From Exiguobacterium sp. s124 (GTDB taxonomy: Bacteria > Bacillota > Bacilli > Exiguobacteriales > Exiguobacteriaceae): a stretch of 64,000 bases of DNA. The DNA lies in the NCBI RefSeq assembly GCF_018617485.1, contig NZ_JACSKH010000001.1, positions 1,736,001 to 1,800,000 of the forward strand, read 5' to 3'. The notes beneath the pieces are model-generated. The model was not told where the DNA came from and ran no database searches. It saw only the letters and a list, made by a program, of their open reading frames with translations. Positions within the stretch are counted from its first letter, which is position 1. The number at the start of each line of letters is the position of its first letter. Positions 9,390-18,314 of the stretch are shown here, one piece after another. The position numbers and the translations under genes were made by a program.

Positions 9390-10604
9390 TCACAACCACC
9401 TGTTACGAAACGCACCATCTGGATCGTACGTGAACTGTTGACGCTCGATATTGAAACGTCGATTTCGTGAATCGTTTCCGACACCCGCTTGGTACGCCCA
9501 GTTGCCGTAATTGCTTGCGACATCGTAATCGATCAGTTTCGATTCAAAGTAGGCAGCCCCGTAACGCCAGTCTTGCTCTAACTCTTTGGCGAAATAATTG
9601 GCAACGATTTGTCGTCCCCGATTTGACATCCATCCCGTCGCATTCAGTTCGCGCATGAACGCATCGACGAAATCGATACCCGTCTCTCCCCGTCTCCATT
9701 TTTCAATGACATCCGCATCGACTCGCCAGTCTTTTCGTTTCGACCGGATCCCTTGCGTCCGAAACAAGCGTTTCCCTTGTTCAAGCGCGACCCATTGAAA
9801 GAATTCCCGCCACAGCAGTTCAAAATAGAGCCAATACGTCGATTCGTTCACCCCATGTGTTCGTTCATGTGCCTCGAGTTCAAAGAACACCCGTCGTGGT
9901 GATAGCGATCCGTTCGCCAAATAGGCAGATAGCTTCGTCGAGTCATCGACACCAAAACCATTCCGCGTCTCTTTATACGTTCGAATCGGCACGGACAGAT
10001 AGTCATTCAATCGGCGCTTCGCAGCCAATTCGCCACCTTTGAACGGAAACGCCGTCCTCGGGTCTTTCTCGATTTCTTGAAACGGAAAAGGGAACGTCAC
10101 GTCGCGCGTGGCGGCAGTCGCCTTTCGAGAGACGAGCTCGCGAGGACGAACATCATATTCGACGGCTTTGCGGAACTCTGTGAATAAAAAGGGCATTTTC
10201 TCAAACGGGATATCGTCCTCTTCAAATAACGTGAATCCACCGAACGTCTCGTACTCCCCCTTCCATTTTTTCATCACTTCTTCTTCACGCCGACGCTCAT
10301 TGTACCCGACGGCTCGTTGAAACAAGAGGCGGTCGTTCGGGTCGAGCGTCTCGAGCGGATGACCGACATGAACAAAGAATGGGATCCCGAGTGCGTCTAA
10401 CGAACCTGCCACGTCTTCTAGCGACTCCTTCAGGAAATGAAGTCGTTCGTTCCCGAGCGGAATGACGCCAAAGCGATTTTCAACGAGCTGTTTTGGGCTA
10501 ATGAAAAAATGACCTTCAATCGGGTCGTCATATCGCAGCGCTTCCTCGAGCGGCAAATGATCATCCACACGTAAATCGTTTTGGTACCAAATGATTGTTT
10601 TCAT
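9390..10604 (-). CDS. Cryptochrome/photolyase family protein, CRY-DASH-like, short C-terminus
   Basis: FAD-dependent blue-light DNA repair enzyme of the photolyase superfamily. The 404-residue protein starts with the photolyase Rossmann domain (IIWYQNDLRVDDHLPL, chromophore side), and its FAD domain includes YWLYFELLWREFFQWVA, TGWMSNRGRQIVANYF and YDVASNYGNWAYQAGVGND. The following NRRFNIERQQFTYDPDG is the CRY-DASH signature area. DASH proteins normally continue past WLPEL for tens of residues; here the frame ends right after NRWL. It may act on single-stranded or loop DNA lesions like other DASH members, but that is inference. ATG at 10604 is chosen because AGGAGGT lies six bases before it. 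Confidence 0.88.
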   Translation of the reverse strand: MKTIIWYQNDLRVDDHLPLEEALRYDDPIEGHFFISPKQLVENRFGVIPLGNERLHFLKESLEDVAGSLDALGIPFFVHVGHPLETLDPNDRLLFQRAVGYNERRREEEVMKKWKGEYETFGGFTLFEEDDIPFEKMPFLFTEFRKAVEYDVRPRELVSRKATAATRDVTFPFPFQEIEKDPRTAFPFKGGELAAKRRLNDYLSVPIRTYKETRNGFGVDDSTKLSAYLANGSLSPRRVFFELEAHERTHGVNESTYWLYFELLWREFFQWVALEQGKRLFRTQGIRSKRKDWRVDADVIEKWRRGETGIDFVDAFMRELNATGWMSNRGRQIVANYFAKELEQDWRYGAAYFESKLIDYDVASNYGNWAYQAGVGNDSRNRRFNIERQQFTYDPDGAFRNRWL

Positions 10605-10639
10605 CAATAGACCTCCTCTACTTCTTAGTATGATGGGTT

Positions 10640-10653
10640 ATGATCTTGATCAT
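10640..10653. promoter_or_regulatory. ATGATC-TT-GATCAT palindrome between divergent genes
   Basis: A 14-base inverted repeat lies 36 bases upstream of the photolyase start and about 85 bases before the divergent small gene. It could be an operator for either; no known regulator is recognised. Confidence 0.3.
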
Positions 10654-10736
10654 GAAGATGGAATATGCTTAAGATATGTTTTTAAAATCAAATTGTGTGG
10701 AATATATTCTTCTAGAAGAGAAAGGGGTGCAGCATA

Positions 10737-10847
10737 ATGGCTAAGAAAGGCAAAATGGGAACATTGATTAAAATCGCGACGGCGGTCGCACCGTTCGTCT
10801 ACGATTACTATAAAAAGAACAAAGCAAAGAAATCACCGAAGAAATAA
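10737..10847 (+). CDS. 36-residue basic peptide, unknown function
   Basis: The reading frame encodes MAKKGKMGTLIKIATAVAPF followed by VYDYYKKNKAKKSPKK. A hydrophobic core of about 15 residues is flanked by lysine clusters, so an amphipathic or membrane-associated peptide is likely. An AAAGGGG ribosome site precedes the ATG by about nine bases, and a strong terminator hairpin follows the stop by seven bases, so it looks like a complete monocistronic gene. A TTTTAA/TATATT pair about 17 bases apart upstream is a plausible promoter. Function is not recognised; a cationic toxin-like or ribosome-associated role cannot be told apart. Confidence 0.65.
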   Translation: MAKKGKMGTLIKIATAVAPFVYDYYKKNKAKKSPKK

Positions 10848-10854
10848 GTCCTGC

Positions 10855-10884
10855 GTCTCAGCCAACAAGCTGAGACGTTTTTTT
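10855..10884 (+). terminator. Terminator of the small peptide gene
   Basis: GTCTCAGC, a 6-base loop and GCTGAGAC are followed by G and seven T. Confidence 0.88.
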
Positions 10885-10946
10885 CATGTTTTGCAATCGC
10901 CTATGCTAAGATAAATCAATCATTCTATTGAAACGAGGCGATGTTC

Positions 10947-11594
10947 GTGCACGCAAGGTCTATCCACTTTTTACGCATTCTCTTCAAATGGGGTCTCTTC
11001 ATGACCGGGTTGTTCTTACTCGCACTCGGGTCATCGATCATGATCACCGCAAACCTCGGTGTCTCCACGTGGGACGTCCTTCATATCGGCATTGCTCACC
11101 ATCTTCCGATTTCAATCGGAACGGTGATTTTATGCGTCGGTCTTTTACTCGTGCTATTTAAATACATACTCGACCGCATCCGTCCTCAATTCGGAACACT
11201 AGTCAACGCGGTGTTCGTCGGGGTGTTCATGAACTTGATCTTAAATGAGCAATGGCTCCCTGTTTTCGAAGGGATGATTGTAAATATCGTTTGGCTCACA
11301 TTCGGCATATTTGTGATGGGCATGGGAGCAGGTCTCTATGTCGCCGTCGGGTACGGTGCCGGTCCACGCGATGGATTGACGCTTGCTTTAGCAGACCGTT
11401 TTGCCACATCTGTCCGTGCCATGCGAACCTGGATGGAACTGACCGCTTGTCTCATCGGATGGATGCTCGGCGGACCACTCTTCTTCGGGACCGTCTTATC
11501 GATTTTCCTCATCGGTCCGTTCTTCCAATTTTGGCTAGAACGGTTCCGCCTGTTCATCGCCTACGTCGATCGTCTCAAAGTAAAATTCGCATGA
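10947..11594 (+). CDS. YczE/YitT-like multi-pass membrane protein
   Basis: The 215-residue protein has about five hydrophobic segments and the family pattern GLFLLALGSSIMITANLGVSTWDVLHIGIA in its first third, and GYGAGPRDGLTLALADR in the middle, as in YczE (Bacillus membrane protein linked to surfactin/competence functions) and YitT relatives. Its biochemical role is unknown. GTG at 10947 is preferred; GAGG lies eight bases upstream of it but only two bases before the ATG at 10941. It is followed by a terminator shared with the convergent oxidoreductase gene. Confidence 0.8.
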   Translation: MHARSIHFLRILFKWGLFMTGLFLLALGSSIMITANLGVSTWDVLHIGIAHHLPISIGTVILCVGLLLVLFKYILDRIRPQFGTLVNAVFVGVFMNLILNEQWLPVFEGMIVNIVWLTFGIFVMGMGAGLYVAVGYGAGPRDGLTLALADRFATSVRAMRTWMELTACLIGWMLGGPLFFGTVLSIFLIGPFFQFWLERFRLFIAYVDRLKVKFA

Positions 11595-11622
11595 AAAAGA
11601 GAGGGGCTGCCCTCTCTTTTTA
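11594..11622. terminator. Bidirectional terminator
   Basis: AAAAAGAGAGGG and CCCTCTCTTTTT form a symmetrical stem between the two convergent stops; each strand ends in a T-run. Confidence 0.8.
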
Positions 11623-12660
11623 TGTGTTCGGAATCAAGACGATCTTTCCGAACTTACCCGATTGTTTAAAATACGTCTGTGCCTCACGTGCCTCTTCAAG
11701 CGGGAACGTCCGGTCAATGACCGGTTTCAGCTTCCCTTCGGCAATCGAGCGCAACATTTCCGCGAACTCATGCCGTGTCCCGAGAACAGACCCGTACATC
11801 GCAATATGTTTCAAATACAGTGTCCGAAAATCGAGATGGGTCGTCTGTCCTCCTGCCGAACCAGAGATACAGAACTTCCCTCCTTTTTTCAAGATGTTTA
11901 GAGACACATCAAATAGCGCATCCCCCACGACATCGAGTACGGCATCGACCGGTCCACCGTTTGCCGCGATGATGTCATCGGCGAGCGTCTCAGAACGATA
12001 CGAAAAGACTTCGGTCGCCCCGAACGCTTTCAATTCTTGCTCGTTTTTCAAATCACCGACGATCGCGAATACTTTCGCGCCGAAGACGTTCGCTGCAATC
12101 TGAACGTTGAGCGAGCCGACACCACCACTCGCACCTGTGACGACGATCGTCTCACCAGAACGGATGTGTAACTGCTCATTCATATGCCACGCTGTGAGTC
12201 CGCTCACGGAAAAGACCGCACTCTCGACGAAATCATCGAGCGGCATATCAAAACAAAGTTCGGCTGGCCACGCCACGTATTCTGCATAACCCCCGTCATA
12301 TTCTGAACCGATAAAGGACATATCGTCCGATAAATGTTCTTTCCGTTCAGGTCCGCTCGAGGTGAACGGGAACAGAACGACGTGTCGTCCCATCATCCCT
12401 TGGTCGACCCCGTCCCCTAGCTCCACAACTTCTCCCGTGATATCTGAACCAGGAATACGCGGGAACTGGACACCCTCCGGACGCCAACCCGACTTCTCTC
12501 CAGTTCCGTACGCCCCTTCTCGCATCCAAATCTCTGTATTGTTGATGGCACAGGCGCGCACCTTAATCAGTACTTCTCCCGTTTTCGGTGTCGGTTTTGG
12601 GATATCAACCACTTGGAGTTGATCGACATCCCCATATCCTACGACTTGTACAGCTTTCAT
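11620..12660 (-). CDS. Zinc-type alcohol dehydrogenase / quinone oxidoreductase family protein
   Basis: A medium-chain dehydrogenase/reductase of 346 residues with an N-terminal GroES-like domain (MKAVQVVGYGDVDQLQVVDI, EVLIKVRACAINNTEIWMREG) and a Rossmann domain with VTGASGGVGSLNVQIAANVFGA. The structural zinc cysteines of classical alcohol dehydrogenases are not evident, and the Asn-Asn at the catalytic-zinc position fits NADPH quinone reductase-like enzymes. The substrate is unknown. ATG 12660 is chosen because AAGGAGG lies ten bases upstream; a longer frame from 12708 has no ribosome site. It stands alone between a terminator and the ABC gene. Confidence 0.87.
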   Translation of the reverse strand: MKAVQVVGYGDVDQLQVVDIPKPTPKTGEVLIKVRACAINNTEIWMREGAYGTGEKSGWRPEGVQFPRIPGSDITGEVVELGDGVDQGMMGRHVVLFPFTSSGPERKEHLSDDMSFIGSEYDGGYAEYVAWPAELCFDMPLDDFVESAVFSVSGLTAWHMNEQLHIRSGETIVVTGASGGVGSLNVQIAANVFGAKVFAIVGDLKNEQELKAFGATEVFSYRSETLADDIIAANGGPVDAVLDVVGDALFDVSLNILKKGGKFCISGSAGGQTTHLDFRTLYLKHIAMYGSVLGTRHEFAEMLRSIAEGKLKPVIDRTFPLEEAREAQTYFKQSGKFGKIVLIPNT

Positions 12661-12730
12661 GGTGTATCTTCCTCCTTCTCTTTCGTTCATCCATATGTAT
12701 TTACCCACGAACCACCCATATCACGCCAGA

Positions 12731-12755
12731 AAGGCCACCTTTTAGAGGTGACCTT
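12731..12755 (-). terminator. Terminator of the ABC exporter gene
   Basis: AAGGTCACC and GGTGGCCTT pair on the minus strand with one U-G wobble and a 7-base loop; the trailing T-run is short. Confidence 0.5.
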
Positions 12756-12759
12756 CCGT

Positions 12760-14472
12760 TTAGAGCTGTTGGCGTTGTAACAGGTTCGTGAAGACGCCGC
12801 CTTTTTGGCTAAGTTCTTCGTGCGTCCCATCTTCCACAATTCCTTCTGCCGTCACGACGAGAATGCGATCCGCATTTTTTACCGTCGCTAGGCGATGGGC
12901 GATGATGAGCGTCGTCCGATTCGCGGCTAGTTCATTGAGTGAATCTTGAATGATGGCCTCAGTTTCCGTGTCAAGCGCCGAAGTCGCTTCATCTAAAATT
13001 AAAATCGGCGGATTTTTCAAGAACATGCGGGCGATGGCAATCCGTTGTTTCTGTCCACCAGAGAGCTTCAGTCCCCGTTCACCGATTTGCGTGTCGAGAC
13101 CGTGTTCAAGTTCCTCGACGAGCGTGCCGAGATGTGCCTTCTCCACCGCATGCATGATATCTGCATCGGTCGCGTCAAGCTTTCCGTAAGCGATATTCTC
13201 CCGAAGCGTACCGGCAAATAAGAAGACGTCCTGTTGAACGATTCCGATTTGGCGACGTAGGCTCTCTTTCGTCATGTCACGGATATCCATACCGTCAATC
13301 GAAATCGCACCCTCTGTCACGTCATAAAAGCGAGGGATGAGTGAACAGATGGTCGTCTTCCCTGCCCCACTCGTCCCGACCAAGGCAACGGTCGTCCCTG
13401 CCTCAATCGACAAGTCAATATCCGTCAACACTTGGCGATAATCTGAATAACCGAAGGAGACGTCGTCAAAAGTAATATCGCCTTTCAACGTCTCGACCTC
13501 GATGGCATCCGCACGGTTCTCGATGTCTGGCTCTTCATCGAGCAACTGGGTGAATCGTTTAAACCCAGCCATCCCTTTCGGATACATCTCTAGAAGTGCC
13601 GTAATCTTCTCAATCGGCTTGATGAGCAAGTTCATATACAAAATAAATCCGACGAGCTGTCCGTATGTCAACTGCCCTTCATACGTTAAGTACGCCCCGT
13701 AGACAAGGACGAGCAACGTCATCAGACGCGTCGTGATGTAAATTCCGGCGAGCGATGTACTCATGACACGATACGCCTCAATTTTTGAGCCACGATAGAA
13801 GTTGTTATCTTTTTGGAAACGCCCGATTTCAAACGCCTCATTCGTAAATGATTGGACGACACGTGCCCCTGAAACGCTGTCTTCGACGCGCGCATTCACT
13901 TCCCCGATGTTCGTGTACATTTTTTGCCACGCCTTATTCATATTCTTATTCGCATATGTGATCATGATAATCAGGAACGGCACAGCGACAACGGTGACGA
14001 GCGCGAGTTCCGGGTCGATCGAGAACATGATGCCGAACGCACCGAGTAACGTCATGATGGCGATAAAGAAATCTTCCGGCCCATGGTGTGCCACTTCCCC
14101 GATATCGAACAAGTCGTTCGTGACCCGACTCATCAAATGTCCAGTCTTATGATTATCAAAGAATCGGAACGACTGTTTATGAATATGCGTGAACAACTCT
14201 TCCCGCATATCTGTCTCGATATTAATCCCGAGCTTATGCCCCCAGTAGTTGACAACGTACTGCATCATCATGGCCAATATGTATAGGATCAATAGACCAA
14301 TGCTGACGATGATAATCCAGTTCCATTCCCCACCTGGCAATAAGTCATCGATGAACCATTGAACGGCGAGCGGAAACCCGAGTTCAAGCAGTCCGACGAG
14401 AATCGCGAATGAAAAATCGAGCATGAACAACTTTTTATGTGGTCGATAATAACTAAAAAACCGTGAAATCAT
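12760..14472 (-). CDS. ABC exporter, fused permease and ATPase (MdlB/MsbA-like)
   Basis: The 570-residue half-transporter has an N-terminal six-helix exporter domain (residues about 15-310) and a C-terminal ATPase. Walker A is VGTSGAGKTT (near residue 375), the Q-loop IGIVQQDVF, signature LSGGQKQRIAIA (near 477), Walker B ILILDEATSALD and the H-loop IIAHRLATV. It would act as a homodimer or with a partner encoded elsewhere. The substrate (lipid, drug or peptide) cannot be inferred; the gene is monocistronic. It resembles B. subtilis YgaD-type transporters. Confidence 0.92.
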   Translation of the reverse strand: MISRFFSYYRPHKKLFMLDFSFAILVGLLELGFPLAVQWFIDDLLPGGEWNWIIIVSIGLLILYILAMMMQYVVNYWGHKLGINIETDMREELFTHIHKQSFRFFDNHKTGHLMSRVTNDLFDIGEVAHHGPEDFFIAIMTLLGAFGIMFSIDPELALVTVVAVPFLIIMITYANKNMNKAWQKMYTNIGEVNARVEDSVSGARVVQSFTNEAFEIGRFQKDNNFYRGSKIEAYRVMSTSLAGIYITTRLMTLLVLVYGAYLTYEGQLTYGQLVGFILYMNLLIKPIEKITALLEMYPKGMAGFKRFTQLLDEEPDIENRADAIEVETLKGDITFDDVSFGYSDYRQVLTDIDLSIEAGTTVALVGTSGAGKTTICSLIPRFYDVTEGAISIDGMDIRDMTKESLRRQIGIVQQDVFLFAGTLRENIAYGKLDATDADIMHAVEKAHLGTLVEELEHGLDTQIGERGLKLSGGQKQRIAIARMFLKNPPILILDEATSALDTETEAIIQDSLNELAANRTTLIIAHRLATVKNADRILVVTAEGIVEDGTHEELSQKGGVFTNLLQRQQL

Positions 14473-14544
14473 CCTGTTTCCCCCTTCTCAACACTCTAAG
14501 TGTACGCTTTTTTCCGAAAGGTGGAAAATAGGATGCATCCCTTT

Positions 14545-14572
14545 TTCATTCTTTTTTCAATCGGCGTATAAT
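14545..14572 (+). promoter_or_regulatory. Probable promoter of the HesB-like gene
   Basis: TTCATT (14545-14550), a 16-base spacer and TATAAT (14567-14572) lie just upstream of the ribosome site. Confidence 0.5.
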
Positions 14573-14592
14573 GAAAATAAGGAGTGATACAC

Positions 14593-14943
14593 ATGAATGT
14601 ACACATTACAGAACGTGCGCTCGAACGAATCGAGTCATTGAAAGGCGAACGTGAAGGACAGATGCACCTCTTCTATGAGACGGAAGGTTGTGGCTGTGGA
14701 AACAGCGGAATCTTTGAGATTCGATATGTTACGGAGAAGACTCCAGAAGACGTCGAGATTGACTCGAACCTCGGTCCGATCTTAATCAAAAACTGGACGA
14801 AAGTATTTTTAGATGAACAGATGACAATCGATTTCCTCGAAGAACGTCGTACGCTCGTCTTGAAGAGTGACGGACAAGTGTTCAATTCGAATCTACTCGT
14901 CACTGACGGAACGGGTTGCCAGCTGAACGTTCCGAGCCGATGA
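14593..14943 (+). CDS. HesB/IscA-like iron-sulfur protein (YqkB type)
   Basis: The 116-residue protein resembles the HesB/YadR/YfhF fold. It starts VHITERALERIESLKGE and has ETEGCGCGNSGIF, a cysteine-rich loop, plus a C-terminal TGCQLNV; the C-x-C-G-C arrangement of true IscA is not kept. Members bind iron or Fe-S clusters or are uncharacterised. ATG 14593 follows AAGGAGTG. The stop codon overlaps the start of the next gene by four bases (ATGA), so the two are co-translated. Confidence 0.75.
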   Translation: MNVHITERALERIESLKGEREGQMHLFYETEGCGCGNSGIFEIRYVTEKTPEDVEIDSNLGPILIKNWTKVFLDEQMTIDFLEERRTLVLKSDGQVFNSNLLVTDGTGCQLNVPSR

Positions 14944-15137
14944 AACAGGCGTTACGAGAACATCCTATCCTGTGGCTATGGTTCCTCCTAAGCTTCGGAC
15001 TCGGACTGTTCGGAATCTATCTGGCGTTCACCGATTCGGTTTACACGATGTCCGCAGTTATCGCCTCGCTCTTTGCGTTCGGGTTTGCGTTGCAGCGTAC
15101 AGCAAAGTATATGCAGCGAGAGGAAGATAGACGTTAA
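14940..15137 (+). CDS. Small two-helix membrane protein, unknown
   Basis: A 65-residue protein with two predicted membrane segments (ILWLWFLLSFGLGLFGIYLAF and MSAVIASLFAFGFALQ) and a charged C-terminus. It begins at an ATGA overlap with the HesB-like gene and has only a weak ribosome site, so it probably relies on coupling. I recognise no family; the coupling suggests a partner or membrane anchor for the upstream protein, which is inference. Confidence 0.6.
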   Translation: MKQALREHPILWLWFLLSFGLGLFGIYLAFTDSVYTMSAVIASLFAFGFALQRTAKYMQREEDRR

Positions 15138-15204
15138 AATAGACTTCATTTCTATTTAGACATTTGTGATCGAGCAGTGGGCCAAAATATAATTTCACAC
15201 ACAG

Positions 15205-15237
15205 AAAAAGGAGATTCGCCGCGGCGAATCTCCTTTT
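15205..15237. terminator. Bidirectional terminator before aspS end
   Basis: A perfect palindrome AAAAGGAGATTCGCC and its complement separates the convergent small membrane gene and aspS; T-runs occur on both strands. Confidence 0.85.
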
Positions 15238-15243
15238 GAATAC

Positions 15244-17016
15244 TTACTTTTTCTCTTTTACTGCCGTACGAATCGACAACTCTTCAAGTTGTGCGTCTGC
15301 GACCGGGCTCGGTGCTTGCGTGAGCAAGTCGCTTGCCGAAGCCGTTTTCGGGAAGGCGATTGTGTCACGAAGGTTAGAACGACCTGCAAGAATCATGACG
15401 AGACGGTCAAGACCGAGTGCGATCCCTGCGTGTGGTGGTGTTCCGTATTCGAACGCTTCAAGTAAGAAGCCGAACTGTTCAACTGCTTCTTCTTGCGTGA
15501 AGCCGAGCAATTTGAACATGCGCTCCTGGATGTCACGCTCATAAATACGCTGTGAACCGCCACCGAGCTCGTAACCGTTCAAGACGAGGTCATACGCGAT
15601 TGCGCGTACACTTGCCGGATCTGTCTCGAGAAGGTGAAGGTCTTCACGGTTTGGCATCGTGAACGGATGGTGGTTCGCGTAGAAACGACCGTCTTCTTCT
15701 TCAAACGTCACGAGTGGGAAGTCCGTCACCCAAAGGAAGTTGAACTTCGACTCGTCGATGAGACCGAGGTCGTGACCAAGTTTGACGCGGAGTGCGCCAA
15801 GGCTGTCTGCGACGACAGTTGGTTTCGATGCGACGAAGAGGAGAAGGTCACCTGCCTCTGCATTCGTTGCTTCGATTAACTTCTGTGCATACGTTTCGTC
15901 AAAGAACTTCGCGATCGGGCCGTTCAAGCCTTCCGCCGTCACTTTGAGCCATGCGAGACCTTTCGCACCGTAAACTGCCGTGAACTCTTGAAGCTTGTCG
16001 ATGTCTTTACGTGAGAAGTTGTCCGCCTCACCTTTGACGTTGATCGCTTTGACTTGTCCGTTTGATTCGAGTGCGGCGTCGAATACTTTGAAGCCGGCAC
16101 CTTTCACCGCGTCTGCCACGTCGATGAGTTCTAGACCGAAACGCGTGTCCGGCTTATCTGAACCGAAACGACGCATCGCTTCTTCATGAGTCATGCGCTC
16201 GAACTTCGCTGGTGTGTCCGTACGACCGAGCGTCGATTCCATCACTTGGCCCATCATCGATTCCATCATCGCCATCAAGTCTTCGATGTCCATGAAGCTC
16301 GTCTCGATGTCGACTTGTGTGAATTCAGGCTGACGGTCTGCACGAAGGTCTTCATCACGGAAGCAGCGCGCGATTTGGAAGTAACGGTCAAATCCTGCGA
16401 CCATGAGCAACTGTTTGAAGAGCTGTGGCGATTGCGGGAGTGCATAGAACTCTCCACCGTGGACACGGCTCGGGACGAGGTAGTCACGTGCGCCTTCTGG
16501 TGTCGACTTCGTCAAGATCGGTGTCTCGACTTCGAGGAACTCCTGCTCCGTCAAGAAGTTACGGATCGTGTTCGATGTCTTCGAGCGGAGACGGAACGTC
16601 TCTTGAAGCGCCGGACGACGAAGGTCGAGGTAACGGTACTTGAGGCGAAGGTCTTCTGAGACGTTTTCTGCTTCGTCACCGATTGGGATTGGCGTCATCT
16701 TCGCTGCGTTCAAGATGTTGATTTCTGAAGCGATGACTTCGATGTTTCCTGTCGGCATGTTCGGGTTCTTGTTCTCGCGCTCGAGAACCGTCCCTTTCAC
16801 GTCGAGAACGAACTCGCTACGAATCGTCTCCGCGAGCTTGTGGACTGCTTCGTTTTCTGGGCGAACGACGACTTGGACGATCCCTGTGCGGTCACGAAGG
16901 TCGATGAAGATGAGTCCTCCGAGGTCACGTCGTTTTTGTACCCATCCTTTTAATTGTACTTCTTGGCCGATGAGTGACTCTGTCACGCGGCCGTTCATAT
17001 GTGTGCGTCCGATCAT
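15244..17016 (-). CDS. aspS: Aspartyl-tRNA synthetase
   Basis: Charges tRNA with aspartate. At 590 residues it is the bacterial type with the GAD insertion domain. N-terminal OB fold: [20 protein letters not shown]. Class II motif 2 is [18 protein letters not shown] (near residue 217), and motif 3 is [13 protein letters not shown] (near 534). The ATG overlaps the hisS stop by four bases (ATGA), so hisS and aspS are co-translated; an AAGGAG lies eight bases upstream. The pair is controlled by the T-box leader ahead of hisS. Confidence 0.98.
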   Translation of the reverse strand: MIGRTHMNGRVTESLIGQEVQLKGWVQKRRDLGGLIFIDLRDRTGIVQVVVRPENEAVHKLAETIRSEFVLDVKGTVLERENKNPNMPTGNIEVIASEINILNAAKMTPIPIGDEAENVSEDLRLKYRYLDLRRPALQETFRLRSKTSNTIRNFLTEQEFLEVETPILTKSTPEGARDYLVPSRVHGGEFYALPQSPQLFKQLLMVAGFDRYFQIARCFRDEDLRADRQPEFTQVDIETSFMDIEDLMAMMESMMGQVMESTLGRTDTPAKFERMTHEEAMRRFGSDKPDTRFGLELIDVADAVKGAGFKVFDAALESNGQVKAINVKGEADNFSRKDIDKLQEFTAVYGAKGLAWLKVTAEGLNGPIAKFFDETYAQKLIEATNAEAGDLLLFVASKPTVVADSLGALRVKLGHDLGLIDESKFNFLWVTDFPLVTFEEEDGRFYANHHPFTMPNREDLHLLETDPASVRAIAYDLVLNGYELGGGSQRIYERDIQERMFKLLGFTQEEAVEQFGFLLEAFEYGTPPHAGIALGLDRLVMILAGRSNLRDTIAFPKTASASDLLTQAPSPVADAQLEELSIRTAVKEKK

Positions 17017-18296
17017 TGTCCTGCTCCTTCCGATAGTTCACGAATTTTGTCTGCGACGGCCGAGAGCGGCACATCGACTTGTTCACCAGTCATCATATCT
17101 TTCAAGGCGGCTGCACCGCGTTCGACTTCGTCATCCCCTAAGATGACTGTGAACTTGGCTTTCAAGCGGTCCGCCTGTTTGAATTGTCCTTTGAACTTGC
17201 GTCCTTGGTAATCACGGTCTGCCTTGAACCCTTCCATGCGAAGGAGTTGTAAGAGACGTGTCGCCGTTAATTCGACTTCTTTCTCACCTTGCGCGACGAT
17301 GAAGACATCAAGTCCTGTCTCAAGTTCGGGTAAGACCCCTTCATTCTCTAATGCGAGGATGAGGCGCTCCAAGCCGATTCCAAACCCGATTCCTGGCATG
17401 TCTGGTCCGCCGATATCCTGTACGAGACCGTTGTAGCGTCCGCCGCCACAAAGTGTCGTGATGGCGCCGAATCCTTCTGCCTCGGACATGATTTCAAACG
17501 CCGTGTGCGTGTAGTAATCGAGTCCACGGACGAGCGTCGGGTCGACTTCATAGGCGACACCGAGTGCGTCGAGTTGAGCGAGCACTTGATCGAAATAGGC
17601 TTTCGACTCTTCATTCAAATATTCAAGGATCGACGGTGCCGTCTTCATCGACGGGTGATCGCGGTCGACTTTACAATCCAAGATGCGAAGCGGATTCTTA
17701 TAAAGGCGTGACTGGCAGTCTTGGCAAAGTTCGCCTGCCACCGGCTCGAAGTGACGGATGAGCGCATCGCGGTGGGCGTTGCGGCTTTCCGCGTCCCCAA
17801 GCGAGTTGACGACGACTTTGATTTTTTGAAGGCCAAACGATTTGTAAATCGAGTAGGCGAGGCTGATGACCTCAGCGTCAACGGCCGGGTCGCTACTGCC
17901 GATCGCTTCGACACCGTATTGGTGAAGCTGACGGAAACGACCTTTTTGCGGACGCTCATAGCGGAACATCGGTCCCATGTAATAAAGCTTCGTCGGTTGG
18001 TCCGGATTGCCGAACAGTTTGTTCGTCACGAACGCACGAACGACAGATGCCGTTCCTTCTGGGCGAAGCGTGTACTCGTCTTTCCCTTTCTTCACGAGCG
18101 TGAACATCTCTTTTTGTACGATGTCCGTCGTCTCCCCGACACTACGTGTGAACAGGTTCGTCGTCTCAAAGATTGGTGTGCGGATCTCTTTATAGTTATA
18201 ACGGGCGCTCATGTCGCGAAGCTTTTCCTCGACATATTGCCACGTCTCGACCGTGCCCGGAAGCAGGTCTTGTGTACCGCGTGGTGCTTTCATCAT
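17013..18296 (-). CDS. hisS: Histidyl-tRNA synthetase
   Basis: Charges tRNA with histidine. The 427-residue protein begins [14 protein letters not shown], the normal family start. Motif 2 is [18 protein letters not shown], the histidine-specific motif is [14 protein letters not shown], and GGGRYNGL is present; the C-terminal anticodon-binding domain ends the protein. The open frame extends to 18413, but the extension lies in the leader; AAGGAGG is nine bases before ATG 18296. First gene of the hisS-aspS pair. Confidence 0.97.
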   Translation of the reverse strand: MMKAPRGTQDLLPGTVETWQYVEEKLRDMSARYNYKEIRTPIFETTNLFTRSVGETTDIVQKEMFTLVKKGKDEYTLRPEGTASVVRAFVTNKLFGNPDQPTKLYYMGPMFRYERPQKGRFRQLHQYGVEAIGSSDPAVDAEVISLAYSIYKSFGLQKIKVVVNSLGDAESRNAHRDALIRHFEPVAGELCQDCQSRLYKNPLRILDCKVDRDHPSMKTAPSILEYLNEESKAYFDQVLAQLDALGVAYEVDPTLVRGLDYYTHTAFEIMSEAEGFGAITTLCGGGRYNGLVQDIGGPDMPGIGFGIGLERLILALENEGVLPELETGLDVFIVAQGEKEVELTATRLLQLLRMEGFKADRDYQGRKFKGQFKQADRLKAKFTVILGDDEVERGAAALKDMMTGEQVDVPLSAVADKIRELSEGAGQ

Positions 18297-18314
18297 TCTT
18301 GTTTCCCTCCTTAA

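Noticed and set aside
9072-9523. Minus-strand open frames of 60-90 codons
   Set aside because: They lie over the 6S RNA and its promoter and have no start signals or protein-like features.
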